64,000 bases of DNA. It comes from Pseudomonas syringae. Lineage in GTDB: Bacteria; Pseudomonadota; Gammaproteobacteria; Pseudomonadales; Pseudomonadaceae. Numbering within the stretch: position 1 is the first letter of the stretch; each line of letters opens with the position of its first letter. The notes below the pieces were generated by a model that saw only the letters and a list, made by a program, of their open reading frames with translations, did no database searches and was not told the origin of the DNA. Where the stretch lies: assembly GCF_023278085.1 (NCBI RefSeq), contig NZ_CP066265.1:1332501-1396500 (forward strand), written 5' to 3'. Made by a program: the position numbers and the translations under genes. Positions 17,979 to 29,000 of this stretch are shown here, piece after piece.

Positions 17979-19475
17979 ATGTTTGAATCTGCTGAAATCG
18001 GTCATGCCATTGACGACGATACCTATGAGGCAGCCTTGCCCGAACTGCGTGAAGCGTTGCTGGAAGCACAGATAGACCTGCACGAGCAGGCAGGTCGGCA
18101 GATCATCGTGCTGATCAACGGCATAGAAGGCGCGGGCAAGGGCGAGACCGTCAAACTGCTCAGCGAATGGATGGACCCGCGCTTGATCGAAGTGCGCACC
18201 TTCGATCAGCAAACCGACGAAGAGCTCGCACATCCGCCTGCCTGGCGTTACTGGCGACAATTGCCCGCCAAGGGTCGCATGGGGATTTTCTTCGGTAACT
18301 GGTATAGCCAGATGCTGCAGGATCGCGTGCATGGTCGTTACAAGGACGCCGTGCTGGATCAGGCCATCAGCGGCGCCGAGCGCCTGGAAAAGATGCTCTG
18401 TGATGAGGGCGCGCTGATCTTCAAGTTCTGGTTTCACCTGTCCAAGAAGCAGATGAAGCGGCGCCTCAAGACCCTCAAGGACGACCCGCTGCACAGCTGG
18501 CGTATCAGCCCGCTGGACTGGCAGCAGTCCAGGACCTACGACAAGTTCGTACGCTTCGGTGAGCGGGTGTTGCGCCGCACCAGTCGCGAGTACGCGCCCT
18601 GGCATGTGATCGAAGGGGTGGACGCCAACTATCGCAGCCTGACGGTCGGTCGCCTGCTGCTGGAAGGCATGCAGGCCGCGCTCAACAAACCCGAGCCCGT
18701 GCCCAGCGCGCTGACGGTCGGGCCGCTGGCGATCCATAGTGATGAACGCACCTTGCTGGACAGTCTCGATCTGAGCCTGAACCTGGATAAGGACGACTAT
18801 CAGCAACAACTGATCACCGAACAGGCGCGGCTGGCTGGCCACATGCGCGACAAACGCATGAAAAGCCACGCACTGGTGGCGGTATTCGAAGGCAATGACG
18901 CCGCCGGCAAAGGCGGGGCGATCCGACGCGTTGCGGCGGCGCTGGACCCACGCCAGTACTCAATCGTGCCGATCGCTGCGCCGACTCAGGATGAGCGCGC
19001 GCAACCTTATCTGTGGCGTTTCTGGCGACAGATACCGGCGCGTGGCAAATTCACCGTCTTCGACCGTTCCTGGTATGGCCGGGTGTTGGTGGAGCGGGTC
19101 GAGGGGTTTTGCAGTGAGTCCGACTGGAAACGCGCCTACGCTGAAATCAATGACTTTGAAGAACAGCTCACCGACGCGGGCGTGGTGGTCGTCAAGTTCT
19201 GGCTGGCGATTGATCAGCAGACCCAGCTGGAGCGTTTCCAGGAGCGCGAAAAAATCCCGTTCAAACGCTACAAGATCACCGAAGACGATTGGCGCAACCG
19301 CAAGAAATGGCCTGATTATCGTCAGGCGGTGGGCGACATGGTGGATCGCACCAGCACCGAGATCGCACCCTGGACGCTGATCGAGGCCAATGACAAGCGC
19401 TGGGCTCGGGTCAAAGTACTGCGCACCCTAAACGAAGCGCTGGAAGCCGCGTTCGCCAGGGACAAGAAGAAGTGA
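17979..19475 (+). CDS. pap: Polyphosphate:AMP phosphotransferase (tandem PPK2 domains)
   Basis: The 498-aa protein holds two PPK2-type kinase modules. Each has a Walker-like loop (INGIEGAGKGETVK near residue 40 and FEGNDAAGKGGAIR near 300) followed by the lid region (RYWRQLPAKGRMGIF and RFWRQIPARGKFTVFDRSW). The N-terminal copy is divergent, as usual in PAP, with catalysis in the C-terminal half. It makes ADP from AMP with polyphosphate. The ATG at 17979 has CCAGGAG upstream; an in-frame 17883 start is too far from the domain. Confidence 0.93.
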   Translation: MFESAEIGHAIDDDTYEAALPELREALLEAQIDLHEQAGRQIIVLINGIEGAGKGETVKLLSEWMDPRLIEVRTFDQQTDEELAHPPAWRYWRQLPAKGRMGIFFGNWYSQMLQDRVHGRYKDAVLDQAISGAERLEKMLCDEGALIFKFWFHLSKKQMKRRLKTLKDDPLHSWRISPLDWQQSRTYDKFVRFGERVLRRTSREYAPWHVIEGVDANYRSLTVGRLLLEGMQAALNKPEPVPSALTVGPLAIHSDERTLLDSLDLSLNLDKDDYQQQLITEQARLAGHMRDKRMKSHALVAVFEGNDAAGKGGAIRRVAAALDPRQYSIVPIAAPTQDERAQPYLWRFWRQIPARGKFTVFDRSWYGRVLVERVEGFCSESDWKRAYAEINDFEEQLTDAGVVVVKFWLAIDQQTQLERFQEREKIPFKRYKITEDDWRNRKKWPDYRQAVGDMVDRTSTEIAPWTLIEANDKRWARVKVLRTLNEALEAAFARDKKK

Positions 19476-19523
19476 TGATGTGAACGTCGTGGTTGCGTCG
19501 GCCCAGGTCGGCGCAGCCCGGTT

Positions 19524-19931
19524 TTACTCGCCTGACGAGCCCCTCGTTTTCTGCCTGAGGATGTAGACCGTCACCAGCACTGCGCTGGTCAGCATGAACG
19601 CACGCGCCCAGTTCGAGGGCACCAGATAGCATGAAAAGCCGATGCTGACCCACATCAGGCCAATGGCGTAGACCTTGCCCTTGAGCGGAATGCCGTTGCC
19701 TTCAAGATAATCACGAATCCACGGGCCAAGCTGCCGATGATTGATCAGCCATTGGTAAAAGCGCGGAGAACTGCGGGCGAAGCAGGCTGCTGCCAGCAGG
19801 AGAAAGGGCGTGGTGGGCAGCACCGGCAGGAAAATACCGATAACTCCCAGCACCACGCTCACCCAGCCGACGGCCATAAGCAGGTAGCGCACCCACCAAT
19901 GGCGGCTGGTGCGCGCTGAGTCTTGCGCCAT
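19524..19931 (-). CDS. DUF454 (YbaN-like) inner-membrane protein
   Basis: 135 aa with an N-terminal span, the diagnostic GVIGIFLPVLPTTPFLLLAA, then ACFARSSPRFYQWL and two C-terminal spans. It starts 10 bases behind the UPF0149 gene and is presumably co-transcribed with it. Convergent with pap. Function unknown. Confidence 0.9.
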   Translation of the reverse strand: MAQDSARTSRHWWVRYLLMAVGWVSVVLGVIGIFLPVLPTTPFLLLAAACFARSSPRFYQWLINHRQLGPWIRDYLEGNGIPLKGKVYAIGLMWVSIGFSCYLVPSNWARAFMLTSAVLVTVYILRQKTRGSSGE

Positions 19932-19941
19932 AGGCGCCGAC

Positions 19942-20529
19942 TCAGTGGTGGCGAGGCTTGAGGATCGCCGGTTTTTCGTCCGGTGCCTGGCACAGCAGAT
20001 ACAGCGCGGTCAGCGCTTCAGGGATCTGCACGATCATGTCGTCCATCAGGTTGGCGTCCTGAGCGATGTCAGAAAATTCCGGTTGCTCGTCGAACAGGCC
20101 CGAACCGACCATGATCGGCAACAGCATCTCGCTGACTTCTTCCTCGGCACTTTCGAACCAGGCGTTTTCACGCAGGAACACGCCTTCCATGAAGCCGATG
20201 CACCAGCCGCGCAGGTCCGAATCATCCGGGTCGTCGCCCAGGTCCAGGTCGCAGGGCAGGTCAAACTCTTCGTCCGACGCCAGCTGGCGGGCAATGTGCG
20301 CCTTGAGTGCAACCAGAGTCGCTTCGACTTCTGTCTGCTGCTCTTCGCTGGAGTAATGCGGCGGCTCGGAGAACAGGGCGTCGATCCACTCGCGCTCCGG
20401 TACTTCTTCAGCGCAAATGGACAGGGCGGTCAGGTAGCCATGCGCGGCCACGTAGTCCAGTGCTTCGTCGTGCAGTTCATCTGCATCGAGGAAGACTTGC
20501 AGGCGGGTTAATTGCTCAGCGAAGGACAT
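19942..20529 (-). CDS. UPF0149/YecA-family acidic protein
   Basis: The 195-aa, strongly acidic soluble protein begins MSFAEQLTRLQVFLDADELH and contains GYLTALSICAEEVPEREWI and RGWCIGFMEG, typical of UPF0149/YecA. It lacks the C-terminal SEC-C zinc motif found in longer YecA proteins. GGTAGTGCCTCC precedes the ATG at 20529. It is divergent from recQ; pseudomonads commonly have a gene of this type here. Function unknown. Confidence 0.8.
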   Translation of the reverse strand: MSFAEQLTRLQVFLDADELHDEALDYVAAHGYLTALSICAEEVPEREWIDALFSEPPHYSSEEQQTEVEATLVALKAHIARQLASDEEFDLPCDLDLGDDPDDSDLRGWCIGFMEGVFLRENAWFESAEEEVSEMLLPIMVGSGLFDEQPEFSDIAQDANLMDDMIVQIPEALTALYLLCQAPDEKPAILKPRHH

Positions 20530-20646
20530 GGAGGCACTACCTTGGAAATAAACGATGCTGAATTCTAGGCCCTGCGCGGCCAAGGCGCCAGCACGCAGGC
20601 CAATTGCAGTTAATTTCGACCACTCATGTCCCAGCCATCCATTGCT

Positions 20647-20666
20647 CCCGAGCGCTCGGGTATACT
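20647..20666 (+). promoter_or_regulatory. Palindrome joined to a -10 element upstream of recQ
   Basis: A perfect 14-base palindrome (CCCGAGCGCTCGGG, 20647-20660) is directly followed by TATACT (20661-20666), a good -10 hexamer, 40 bases before the recQ ATG. The palindrome occupies the spacer, so a bound protein would block RNA polymerase. It does not resemble a LexA box. Confidence 0.5.
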
Positions 20667-20705
20667 CCTGCGTTTTGCAGTGCAGCAGGATATTCCGGGG
20701 TTTTT

Positions 20706-22835
20706 ATGCTTGAGCAGGCACAACGCGTACTTAAAGACATCTTCGGCTATGACAGCTTTCGTGGTCGCCAGGGTGCCATTATTGAGCGTGTAGCCAACGG
20801 CGGCGACGCGCTGGTGCTGATGCCTACCGGCGGTGGCAAATCCCTGTGTTTTCAGGTGCCCGGCCTGTTGCGTGACGGCCTGTGCGTAGTCGTTTCGCCG
20901 CTTATCGCACTGATGGACGATCAGGTCGCCACCCTCGACGAACTGGGCGTTTCTGCTGCGGCCCTCAACTCGACGCTCAACGCCGAGCAGCAGCGCGAGC
21001 TGGCCAACCGGATTCGTCTGGGCGAAGTGAAAATGCTTTACCTCGCTCCGGAGCGGCTGGTCCAGCCGCGCATGCTGTCCTTTCTGCAGAACCTGAAAAT
21101 CGCCCTGTTTGCCATCGACGAAGCGCACTGCGTATCGCAATGGGGCCATGACTTCCGCCCGGAATACCTGCAACTGGGGCAACTGGCCGAACTGTTTCCG
21201 GATGTGCCGCGCATCGCGCTGACCGCCACCGCCGACAAGCGCACCCGGGAAGAAATTGTCACGCGTCTGCATTTGCAGAACGCCGAGCGCTTTCTGTCCA
21301 GTTTCGACCGGCCGAATATCTTCTATCGCATCGTGCCCAAGGAACAGCCGCGCAAACAACTGCTGGCGTTCCTCTCGGAGCGGCGTAGCGACGCCGGAAT
21401 CGTCTACTGCCTGTCGCGCAAGAAAGTCGATGAAGTGGCGGTGTTTCTCAGCGAAAACGGTTACCCCGCGTTGCCTTACCACGCAGGCTTACCCTCGGAA
21501 ACCCGCGCCGCCAACCAGAAGCGCTTTCTTAATGAAGAAGGCCTGATCATGGTGGCGACCATCGCCTTCGGCATGGGCATCGACAAACCCAACGTGCGCT
21601 TTGTTGCGCACATGGACCTGCCCAAATCGCTTGAGGCCTACTATCAGGAAACCGGCCGGGCAGGGCGCGACGGTCTGCCGGCCGATGCCTGGATGGCCTA
21701 CGGTCTGCAAGACGTGCTGATGCTCAAACAGATGTTGCAGAACTCCGAAGGTGACGAGCGACACAAGCGCCTGGAACAGCACAAGCTCGATGCCATGCTG
21801 GCGCTGTGTGAAGAAACCCGCTGCCGCCGTCAGACCCTGCTGGCCTATTTCGACGAAGACATGCCCAACCCGTGCGGCCATTGCGACAACTGCGTCGATG
21901 GCGTGCAGACCTGGGACGCCACCGAACCCGCGCGTCAGGCGCTGTCAGCCATCTACCGTACCGGTCAGCGTTACGGCGTCGGTCATCTGGTGGATGTGCT
22001 GCTCGGCAAGTCCAACGACAAAGTGGAAAGCTTCGGTCACCAGCACCTTTCAGTGTTCGGGGTGGGCAAGGCGCGTGCCGAATCCGAATGGCGCTCGCTG
22101 TTCCGCCAATTGGTGGCACGCGGCCTGGCGGACATCGACCTTGAAGGCTACGGCGGCCTGCGCCTGAGCGACACCTGCCGGCCGCTGCTGCGTGGCGAGG
22201 TTACGCTGGAACTGCGCCGTGATCTCAAACCACAAACCACTTCAAGAAGCAGCTCCGGCAGCCCGGCCAGCCAGCTGGTGCGTGGCGAAGAGCGCGAGCA
22301 ATGGGAAGCGCTGCGAACCCTGCGGCGCAAACTGGCCGAAGAGCATGCGGTACCGCCCTATGTCATTTTCCCGGACTCGACCCTGCTGGAGATGCTGCGC
22401 AGCAAACCGGGTTCGATGGCCGAGATGGCCAAAGTGGGTGGCGTCGGCGCGCGCAAGCTGGAGCGTTATGGCGAAGCCTTCCTCGAAGTGCTCAGCGGCA
22501 AGGCCGAAGCGCCGCGCGTGGTGGCCGACATTCGTCACGAGTTGATCAGCCTGGCGCGTGCAGGCATGACCCCGGCGCAGATCGCAGGGCAATTACAGTG
22601 TTCGGAGAAGAACGTTTATACCCTGCTGGCCGAGGCGATCGGCAAGCAGCAGTTGTCGATCGAGCAGGCGCTCGATCTGCCGGAAGACCTGTTGGGCGAG
22701 GTGCAGGATGCCTTTCTCGACGGCGAAGGCGAACTGCCGCCGGTAGCGGCTATTGCCGAGCAATTTGCCGGGCGGGTTCCGGAAGGCGTGCTGTATTGCG
22801 TGCGTGCTGCACTGCAATCCGAATTTGAGGTATAA
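20706..22835 (+). CDS. recQ: ATP-dependent DNA helicase RecQ
   Basis: The 709-aa helicase has Walker [14 protein letters not shown], the RecQ-specific [18 protein letters not shown], helicase motif [13 protein letters not shown], a four-Cys zinc site (CEETRCRR to CGHCDNC, about residues 375-400), a winged helix and a C-terminal HRDC domain (about 530-610). A further 100 residues with a helix-turn-helix-like stretch follow. The ATG at 20706 starts the conserved [18 protein letters not shown]; longer in-frame starts are not family-like. It unwinds DNA in the RecF repair pathway. Confidence 0.95.
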   Translation: MLEQAQRVLKDIFGYDSFRGRQGAIIERVANGGDALVLMPTGGGKSLCFQVPGLLRDGLCVVVSPLIALMDDQVATLDELGVSAAALNSTLNAEQQRELANRIRLGEVKMLYLAPERLVQPRMLSFLQNLKIALFAIDEAHCVSQWGHDFRPEYLQLGQLAELFPDVPRIALTATADKRTREEIVTRLHLQNAERFLSSFDRPNIFYRIVPKEQPRKQLLAFLSERRSDAGIVYCLSRKKVDEVAVFLSENGYPALPYHAGLPSETRAANQKRFLNEEGLIMVATIAFGMGIDKPNVRFVAHMDLPKSLEAYYQETGRAGRDGLPADAWMAYGLQDVLMLKQMLQNSEGDERHKRLEQHKLDAMLALCEETRCRRQTLLAYFDEDMPNPCGHCDNCVDGVQTWDATEPARQALSAIYRTGQRYGVGHLVDVLLGKSNDKVESFGHQHLSVFGVGKARAESEWRSLFRQLVARGLADIDLEGYGGLRLSDTCRPLLRGEVTLELRRDLKPQTTSRSSSGSPASQLVRGEEREQWEALRTLRRKLAEEHAVPPYVIFPDSTLLEMLRSKPGSMAEMAKVGGVGARKLERYGEAFLEVLSGKAEAPRVVADIRHELISLARAGMTPAQIAGQLQCSEKNVYTLLAEAIGKQQLSIEQALDLPEDLLGEVQDAFLDGEGELPPVAAIAEQFAGRVPEGVLYCVRAALQSEFEV

Positions 22836-22928
22836 CGACCGGCGACGAAACGTCACCGTTCCTTGCTTGCCTGAACATAAGGACCTTGCTTAGCTCGCTA
22901 TTAATTAGTTTTTATCACGAGTTTCCTT

Positions 22929-23366
22929 ATGCCACTGACTGAAGACCACCGTTTCGGGATGCAACTCGGACATTTGACCCGCGGCTGGCGCGCCGAGCTG
23001 GACCGCCGACTGGCAGGCCTCGGTCTTTCGCAGGCTCGCTGGCTGGTGCTGTTGCACCTTGCGCGCTTCTTCAACGAACCGCCTACCCAGCGCGAGCTTG
23101 CGCAAAGTGTCGGGGTAGAAGGGCCGACGCTGGCCCGGCTGCTCGACAGCCTTGAAGCTCAGGGGCTGGTGCAGCGCATAGCGGTCGCCGAAGATCGGCG
23201 CGCCAAGAAAATCCTGCTCTGCGATACGGCGCTGCCCCTGATCGAAAAGATCGAAACCATCGCCAACGTCTTGCGCAAAGAGCTATTTGAGGGAGTGAGC
23301 GAGGAAGACCTGCTCGTCAGCATGCGTGTGCATTCACAGCTTCTGGCCAATCTGGAAAGATCCTGA
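22929..23366 (+). CDS. MarR/SlyA-family transcriptional regulator
   Basis: The 145-aa winged-helix protein has the recognition region PTQRELAQSVGVEGPTLARL and the wing with VAEDRRAKKILL; the DxR/K in the wing is typical for MarR. Length is complete. It lies between recQ and the FimV-like gene, an arrangement also known in P. aeruginosa as far as I recall. The target genes are not evident from context. Confidence 0.9.
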   Translation: MPLTEDHRFGMQLGHLTRGWRAELDRRLAGLGLSQARWLVLLHLARFFNEPPTQRELAQSVGVEGPTLARLLDSLEAQGLVQRIAVAEDRRAKKILLCDTALPLIEKIETIANVLRKELFEGVSEEDLLVSMRVHSQLLANLERS

Positions 23367-23461
23367 GACGAAGCAGCGAGTTCTCAACCATACTCTGGCG
23401 ACGGATACTGACGTCCATCTGATTACGTGAGAAGCCTGCGGTGGTTTCCATAAGGGTTTGC

Positions 23462-25654
23462 ATGCTCAAGAATTCCATGGCTGCCTTAGAAGGTGCAGGC
23501 CGCACGGCGCGCAACGTGTTTTGCAAAAGCGCCATGGCGATCTCGCTGCTGACCTGTTCCACCTTCGCCTCTGCGCTGGGGCTGGGCGAAATCAGCCTGC
23601 ATTCGGCGCTCAACCAGCCGCTGAACGCCGAGATCGAATTGCTGGAGACCGGCGGCCTGAGCGGCGAAGACATCGTCGCCAGGCTCGCGTCGCCCGAGGC
23701 ATTCGCCAAAGCCGGCATCGAACGCGTGTTCTTCCTCAATGACCTGCGCTTCACGCCAGTGCTGCGTGGTGATCGTGGCGTGATTCGGGTGGTGTCCAGC
23801 AAGCCGGTCACAGAACCCTATCTGAGCTTCCTCGTCCAGCTGGCGCGTCCGAACGGCGACCTGCTGCATGAGTACACCGTGCTGCTCGATCCTGCCACTT
23901 CACCTCAGGGCCTGGCCGCGACTCGCAGCCGCAATCAGCCGCGCTCGGCAACTTCGGCGTCAGAAAGCCGTATGCCGGTTGCGCCACCGGCAGCGGTGCA
24001 AGGCAAGCATTACACGGTCGTCAGTGGCGACACACTGAATGGCATCGCCAGCCGTCTGCAGGGGCCGGGCAACAAGGTGTCGGCGAGCCAGCTGGCGGAT
24101 GGCATCCGCTTGCTCAATCCCCAGGTATTCGCGGGCGGCGCCAGCAGCGGGCTCAAAGTTGGCCAGGACCTGCTGCTGCCGGACTCGGCAGTAGTGCCTG
24201 TCGCGACCAACGCTGCTGCATCTGCTGCCGCGCCTGCATCAACGCCAACGCCGCCTGCCGAGTTGCAGCGCACGGCTGATCAGCTCTCAACGGCGGCGAT
24301 TGAAAACCAGCAACTGACCCAGTCGCTGGAAGCGCTCAAAGCTCAGGCTCAAGAGATGCAGGAGCAGATGAGTGGCAAGGACAAGCAGATCATCGCCTTG
24401 CGCAGTGACCTTGCCCTGGCGCAATCCGCCGCACGGCCTGTTGCAGCACCCGCTAATCCGCCAGCAGCGCCGCTGGCCCCCGTACAGACGCCGGTCGCTA
24501 CTGCAACGAGCGAGCCGTTTATCAGTGTGCCGATTCTGCTCGCTGTATTACTGATCGTGGCGTTGCTGTTGGCGCTGGTCTATTCGAAGCGTCGTCAGCG
24601 CAAACTGGCTGTTGCACCTGCGGCCGTACCGGACGAACCGTTGATCAAGCCTGCGCAGGCCGCCATGCACCCGGTCTTCGAAGTGCCTGCCGTTGCGCCG
24701 CCGCAGCCGTCATCTTCGCCTGCAGCGATCAAGAGCCCTACGCCGCAACGTCCGGCCGGGGCTGCACCGGATGCGCTGGACGGCGTCAGCATCTACATCG
24801 CCTACGGGCGTTTCAGCGAGGCCATGGGCATTTTGCGCAGCGCTTTGGAGAAACAGCCGGAGCGCGATGACATTCGTATCAGGCTGCTGGAACTGCTGGC
24901 GGAGCAGGGCGATGGCGTTGGTTTTGTCCGGGAAGAACGCGCGGCGCTGGAGCACGGCGTCGACCCGCAGACCATTCAGGACATCCGTGATCGCTTCCCG
25001 CAACTCAAGGCTGCCGACGTTGCCCCTGCCCCTGCTGCCGCGAGTATTCCGGTGGCAGCGGTCGCGGCGGCCAGTGCGCTGTCTATCGATAAAGATGAGA
25101 CTGTTTTGCAGGCCGATCTTCAGCCCGAGCCTGCCGCGCAGCTTGATGAGTCTGCCGCTGCAGCCCTTAATCCCCAGCACGCCGATGAGTTCCAGCTGAA
25201 CCTTGATGACCTGTCGATGGATGCCGACTGGGACCTGGTCGATCCGTTCGACAGCCCGCCGCCGCGCAGCAAACCCGTCGTCGAGACCCCGCCTGCCGAA
25301 GTGGACCCCGGTTTCTCTTCGGACCTGACCCGACTGCCGGAAGTTTTCGAGCTGTCTGAAGAGCAGTTCCTCAGTGACTTCTCCGAGCCCGATGTCGTTG
25401 AGCCTGTTGAAGTTGTCGCACCTTCGGCGGCCGATGACCTGAGCGATGAGTTCCTCGACAGCTTCATGAACGACGATTCGGATTTCGATCTGCTCGACCT
25501 TGAAGAACCGCCTCTGAGTCAGATCAATCAGGCTCAGGTGCTGATCGAAGACGGGCAAATCGAGTCGGCTCGCGAACTTCTGCAACAGGTCATCGACGAG
25601 TCCGACGAAGAGCATCGCCGCATGGCGCGTGAGCTGTTGGCACGGATCAGTTGA
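23462..25654 (+). CDS. FimV-like LysM-domain inner-membrane protein
   Basis: About 730 aa. A signal segment (residues 15-40) is followed by the FimV N-terminal domain (LGEISLHSALNQPLNAEIEL), a LysM domain near 180-245 (HYTVVSGDTLNGIASRLQ), a coiled coil (about 275-325), one membrane span (about 350-370), an Ala/Pro-rich linker, acidic stretches and a C-terminal TPR-like FimV domain (INQAQVLIEDGQIESARELL). FimV proteins organise polar pili and cyclic-di-GMP signalling; this is the shorter paralogue type near recQ, not FimV itself. ATG 23477 is an alternative start. Confidence 0.85.
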   Translation: MLKNSMAALEGAGRTARNVFCKSAMAISLLTCSTFASALGLGEISLHSALNQPLNAEIELLETGGLSGEDIVARLASPEAFAKAGIERVFFLNDLRFTPVLRGDRGVIRVVSSKPVTEPYLSFLVQLARPNGDLLHEYTVLLDPATSPQGLAATRSRNQPRSATSASESRMPVAPPAAVQGKHYTVVSGDTLNGIASRLQGPGNKVSASQLADGIRLLNPQVFAGGASSGLKVGQDLLLPDSAVVPVATNAAASAAAPASTPTPPAELQRTADQLSTAAIENQQLTQSLEALKAQAQEMQEQMSGKDKQIIALRSDLALAQSAARPVAAPANPPAAPLAPVQTPVATATSEPFISVPILLAVLLIVALLLALVYSKRRQRKLAVAPAAVPDEPLIKPAQAAMHPVFEVPAVAPPQPSSSPAAIKSPTPQRPAGAAPDALDGVSIYIAYGRFSEAMGILRSALEKQPERDDIRIRLLELLAEQGDGVGFVREERAALEHGVDPQTIQDIRDRFPQLKAADVAPAPAAASIPVAAVAAASALSIDKDETVLQADLQPEPAAQLDESAAAALNPQHADEFQLNLDDLSMDADWDLVDPFDSPPPRSKPVVETPPAEVDPGFSSDLTRLPEVFELSEEQFLSDFSEPDVVEPVEVVAPSAADDLSDEFLDSFMNDDSDFDLLDLEEPPLSQINQAQVLIEDGQIESARELLQQVIDESDEEHRRMARELLARIS

Positions 25655-25670
25655 AATTCAACTGACTCTC

Positions 25671-25719
25671 GTGCCAATGCTCCGCGTTGGCATGCAGTTC
25701 GTGACGCTCTGCGTCACCT
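25671..25719. repeat. Partial REP element C
   Basis: One degenerate GCCAATGCTCCGCGTTGGC palindrome plus one GTGACGCTCTGCGTCAC palindrome, 17 bases behind the FimV-like stop. Confidence 0.8.
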
Positions 25720-26080
25720 CTTCACCCGCATATATGGCGTGTTCTTATCCGTGTCAGCCAATTATTGTCGGACAACTTTCGCCTGTTCCTACAAGTAAAC
25801 CGCTCAATAGGCTGTTACTGGAAATACGCCATGTGTAACGGCGAAAATGTTATTACGTGCAATTAAATAGCCACTATCAAAAGCAATATAACATTCGCTA
25901 TTTAGTCAATAAACCCAATGGATTCAATCGGATATCACTGAAAAATATAGTCAGCAATGCGTTATCTGTATATTTGAAGCTCTGTATCAAAAGTGAAATA
26001 AATCTGTTGCCAAGTATGTAACTGCGGATTATGTTCTGGTCTCGCTCAATCATGAGCCGACCATTAACAGGTGTGCAGGG
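25720..26080. other. A+T-rich upstream region of the autotransporter genes
   Basis: No coding frame with a ribosome binding site is visible. The last 230 bases are distinctly A+T-rich relative to the flanks, which suggests a silenced or acquired promoter region. The autotransporter promoter must lie here. Confidence 0.5.
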
Positions 26081-29000
26081 ATGCAAAAGTCGAAGTGCGT
26101 TGGTGCTGTTCGTTATTCGTTCAAGCCTGTAGCAACTGGCGCCCTGTGCGCCCTGTCTTTTTCATTTGGTTGCCCGGCCTATGCCGATTATGTCGAGCAG
26201 GGCAGGTTGGGGGATGCCGCCAGTTGGCGCTCTGCGGAATTCCAGAGTGACTGGGGCCTGGGCCGTATTCAGGCTGATCAGGCCTACGCCGCAGGCATCA
26301 CCGGTGCCGGCGTCAAGATCGGCGCACTGGACTCGGGTTTCGATCCGTCTCACCCGGAAGCCACTCCATCCCGCTATCACGCCGTCACCGCCAACGGCAC
26401 TTACGTCGATGGCTCGCCGTTCAGCATCACTGGCGCGATCAACCCGAACAACGACACTCACGGCACTCACGTCACCGGCACCCTGGGCGCGGCGCGGGAT
26501 GGCGTTGGCATGCACGGTGTGGCGTACAACGCACAAATCTACGTCGGCAACACCAACCAGAACGACAGCTTTCTGTTCGGCCCTAACCCCGATCCACAGT
26601 ATTTCAAAGCGGTGTACGGCGCACTGGCCGATGCCGGCGTGCGTGCCATCAACAACAGCTGGGGCAGCCAGCCTTCCGACGTGACCTACGCCACCGAAGC
26701 GGGCGTGCGGGCCGCCTATGCCCAGCATTACAACCGTGGCACCTGGCTGGACGAAGCAGCCAACGTATCCCGCAAGGGCGTGATCAACGTGTTCAGTGCG
26801 GGTAATACCGGCTACGCCAACGCCAGCGTGCGGGCTTCGCTGCCTTTTTTCGAGCCGGATCTCGAAGGCCACTGGCTGGCCGTGTCGGGCCTCGACAGCA
26901 GCAACGGTCAACGCTACAACCAGTGCGGCCTTTCCAAGTACTGGTGCATCACCATGCCCGGTCGGCTGATCAACAGCACGGCGCCCGGCGGCGGTTATTC
27001 GATCAAGTCCGGCACCTCGATGTCGGCACCGCACGCCACTGGCGCACTGGCGCTGGTGATGGAACGCTTCCCGTACATGAACAACGAGCAGGCGCTGCAA
27101 GTGCTGCTGACCACTGCCACTCAGCTCGACGGCTCGGTCACTCAGGCACCGACCAACAGCGTCGGCTGGGGCGTGGCCAATCTGGAGCGAGCGATGCGTG
27201 GGCCGGGACAATTGCTTGGCACCTTCGACGCCAACCTCGGCGCAGGCCTGACCGATACATGGAGCAATAACATTGCTGATCAGGCGCTGATCCAGCGTCA
27301 GGCCGAAGACGCCGCCGAGCAGGCAACCTGGCAGCAAACGCTGATCAGCAAAGGCTGGCAGAACGGCGTCGCCAGTAGCGCCAGTCAGCAGGATCAGGCC
27401 GACTACGCGACAGGTACAGCCCGCGCTGCCGCCGCTGCACAGCGCCAATACCAAGGCAGCCTGATCAAATCCGGAGCCGGCCGGCTGATTCTGGACGGTG
27501 CCAACACCTATCGCGGTGACACGCTGGTCAATGGCGGGCTGCTGTCAGTCAACGGCTCGCTGGTCTCGGCCGTGCAAGTCAACGCTGGCGGCACGTTGGG
27601 TGGCAACGGCCAGATTGGCGGGCTGACTGCGCGCAGCGGCGGTGTTGTTGCGCCGGGTAACTCCATCGGCACCTTGCAGGTCAACGGCGACGTCACCCTT
27701 GAGCCGGGTTCGACCTATGCTGTCGAGCTTTCGCCGACCGCCAGCGACCGCATCATCGCCACCGGCAGCGCCACTGTGTCGGGCGCAAACATGGCACTGG
27801 CGCTGGACAACACGCCGGTTGCCTTGAACTCAGCGCCGATTCAAAGCGTAGTAGGGCGCCAGTACAACGTGTTGCAGGCCGCTAATGGCGTTAACGGCCA
27901 GTTCGGCAGCGTGACGTCGAACTACGCCTTTCTGGGTGGTCGACTCGATTACGCAGCCACCGGCGTCGCACTGAATATCGAGCAAACAACGGCCTTCAGC
28001 AGCGTGGCGCAAACCCCTAACCAGGCCGCCGTGGCGACTGCCGCCGAACAGCTCGGCGCAGGCAACGCAGTCTACGAAAACCTGTTGCTCACGCAGAGCG
28101 CAGCAGTTGCCCGCGCCAATTTTCAGCAACTCTCTGGCGAGATTTACCCGGCCATCGGCAGTGTGCTGATCAACGACAGTCGTCAGGTACGTGATGCGGT
28201 CAGTGAACGTCTTGGCACCAGCGTGTTTGGCAGCGATGCCAACACCGCCGCACAAGACAACGTCTGGCTCAAAGCCTTGGGTGCCTGGGGCAAGACCGAT
28301 TCGGGGGACGACACCGCCGGATACACCACCTCGATAGGCGGCCTGCTGGCGGGTGTCGATGGCAACCTTGCCGACGACACGCGCTTGGGTGTCGTCGCTG
28401 GCTACAGCGACAGCTCGCTGAACATGGGCTCCGGCACGCATTCGCGAGCGTCGGTGGACAGCTACCACCTGGGCGCTTATGTCGGCCACGAAATTGGTGC
28501 GCTGCGCCTGACCCTCGGCGGCGCACACAGCTGGCATCGCATCGACGCCCAGCGTGACGTGCAGGTCGGCGGCGCCAGCGGCAAGGAAAAAACCAAACAC
28601 GATGCCCAGAGCACCCAGGTGTTCACCGAAGCGGCCTATCGCATCCGCTTGCAGCCCGCGACCCTTGAGCCGTTCGCCAACCTGGCCTACGTTCACCTGA
28701 ACACCGATGGCTTCACCGAGAAGGGCGATGCAGCGGCGCTGTCTGCCGGGAGCGATAACCGTGACGCTGTGCTGAGTACCCTCGGCGTGCGGGCGTTAAA
28801 AACCATCGCGATCAGCGAGCGGCAGAAAGTCGACTTGTCCGGCAGCCTCGGCTGGCAGCACAACCTGAGCAACACCGATTCCGAACAGCATCTGGCATTC
28901 GCGTCTGGCGGCAGCAGCTTCGGCATCGAAAGCTCCCCGCTGGTCCGCGACGCCGCGCTGGTGGGCGCTCACGCCAGCATCGCGCTGAGCAAAGACGCCC

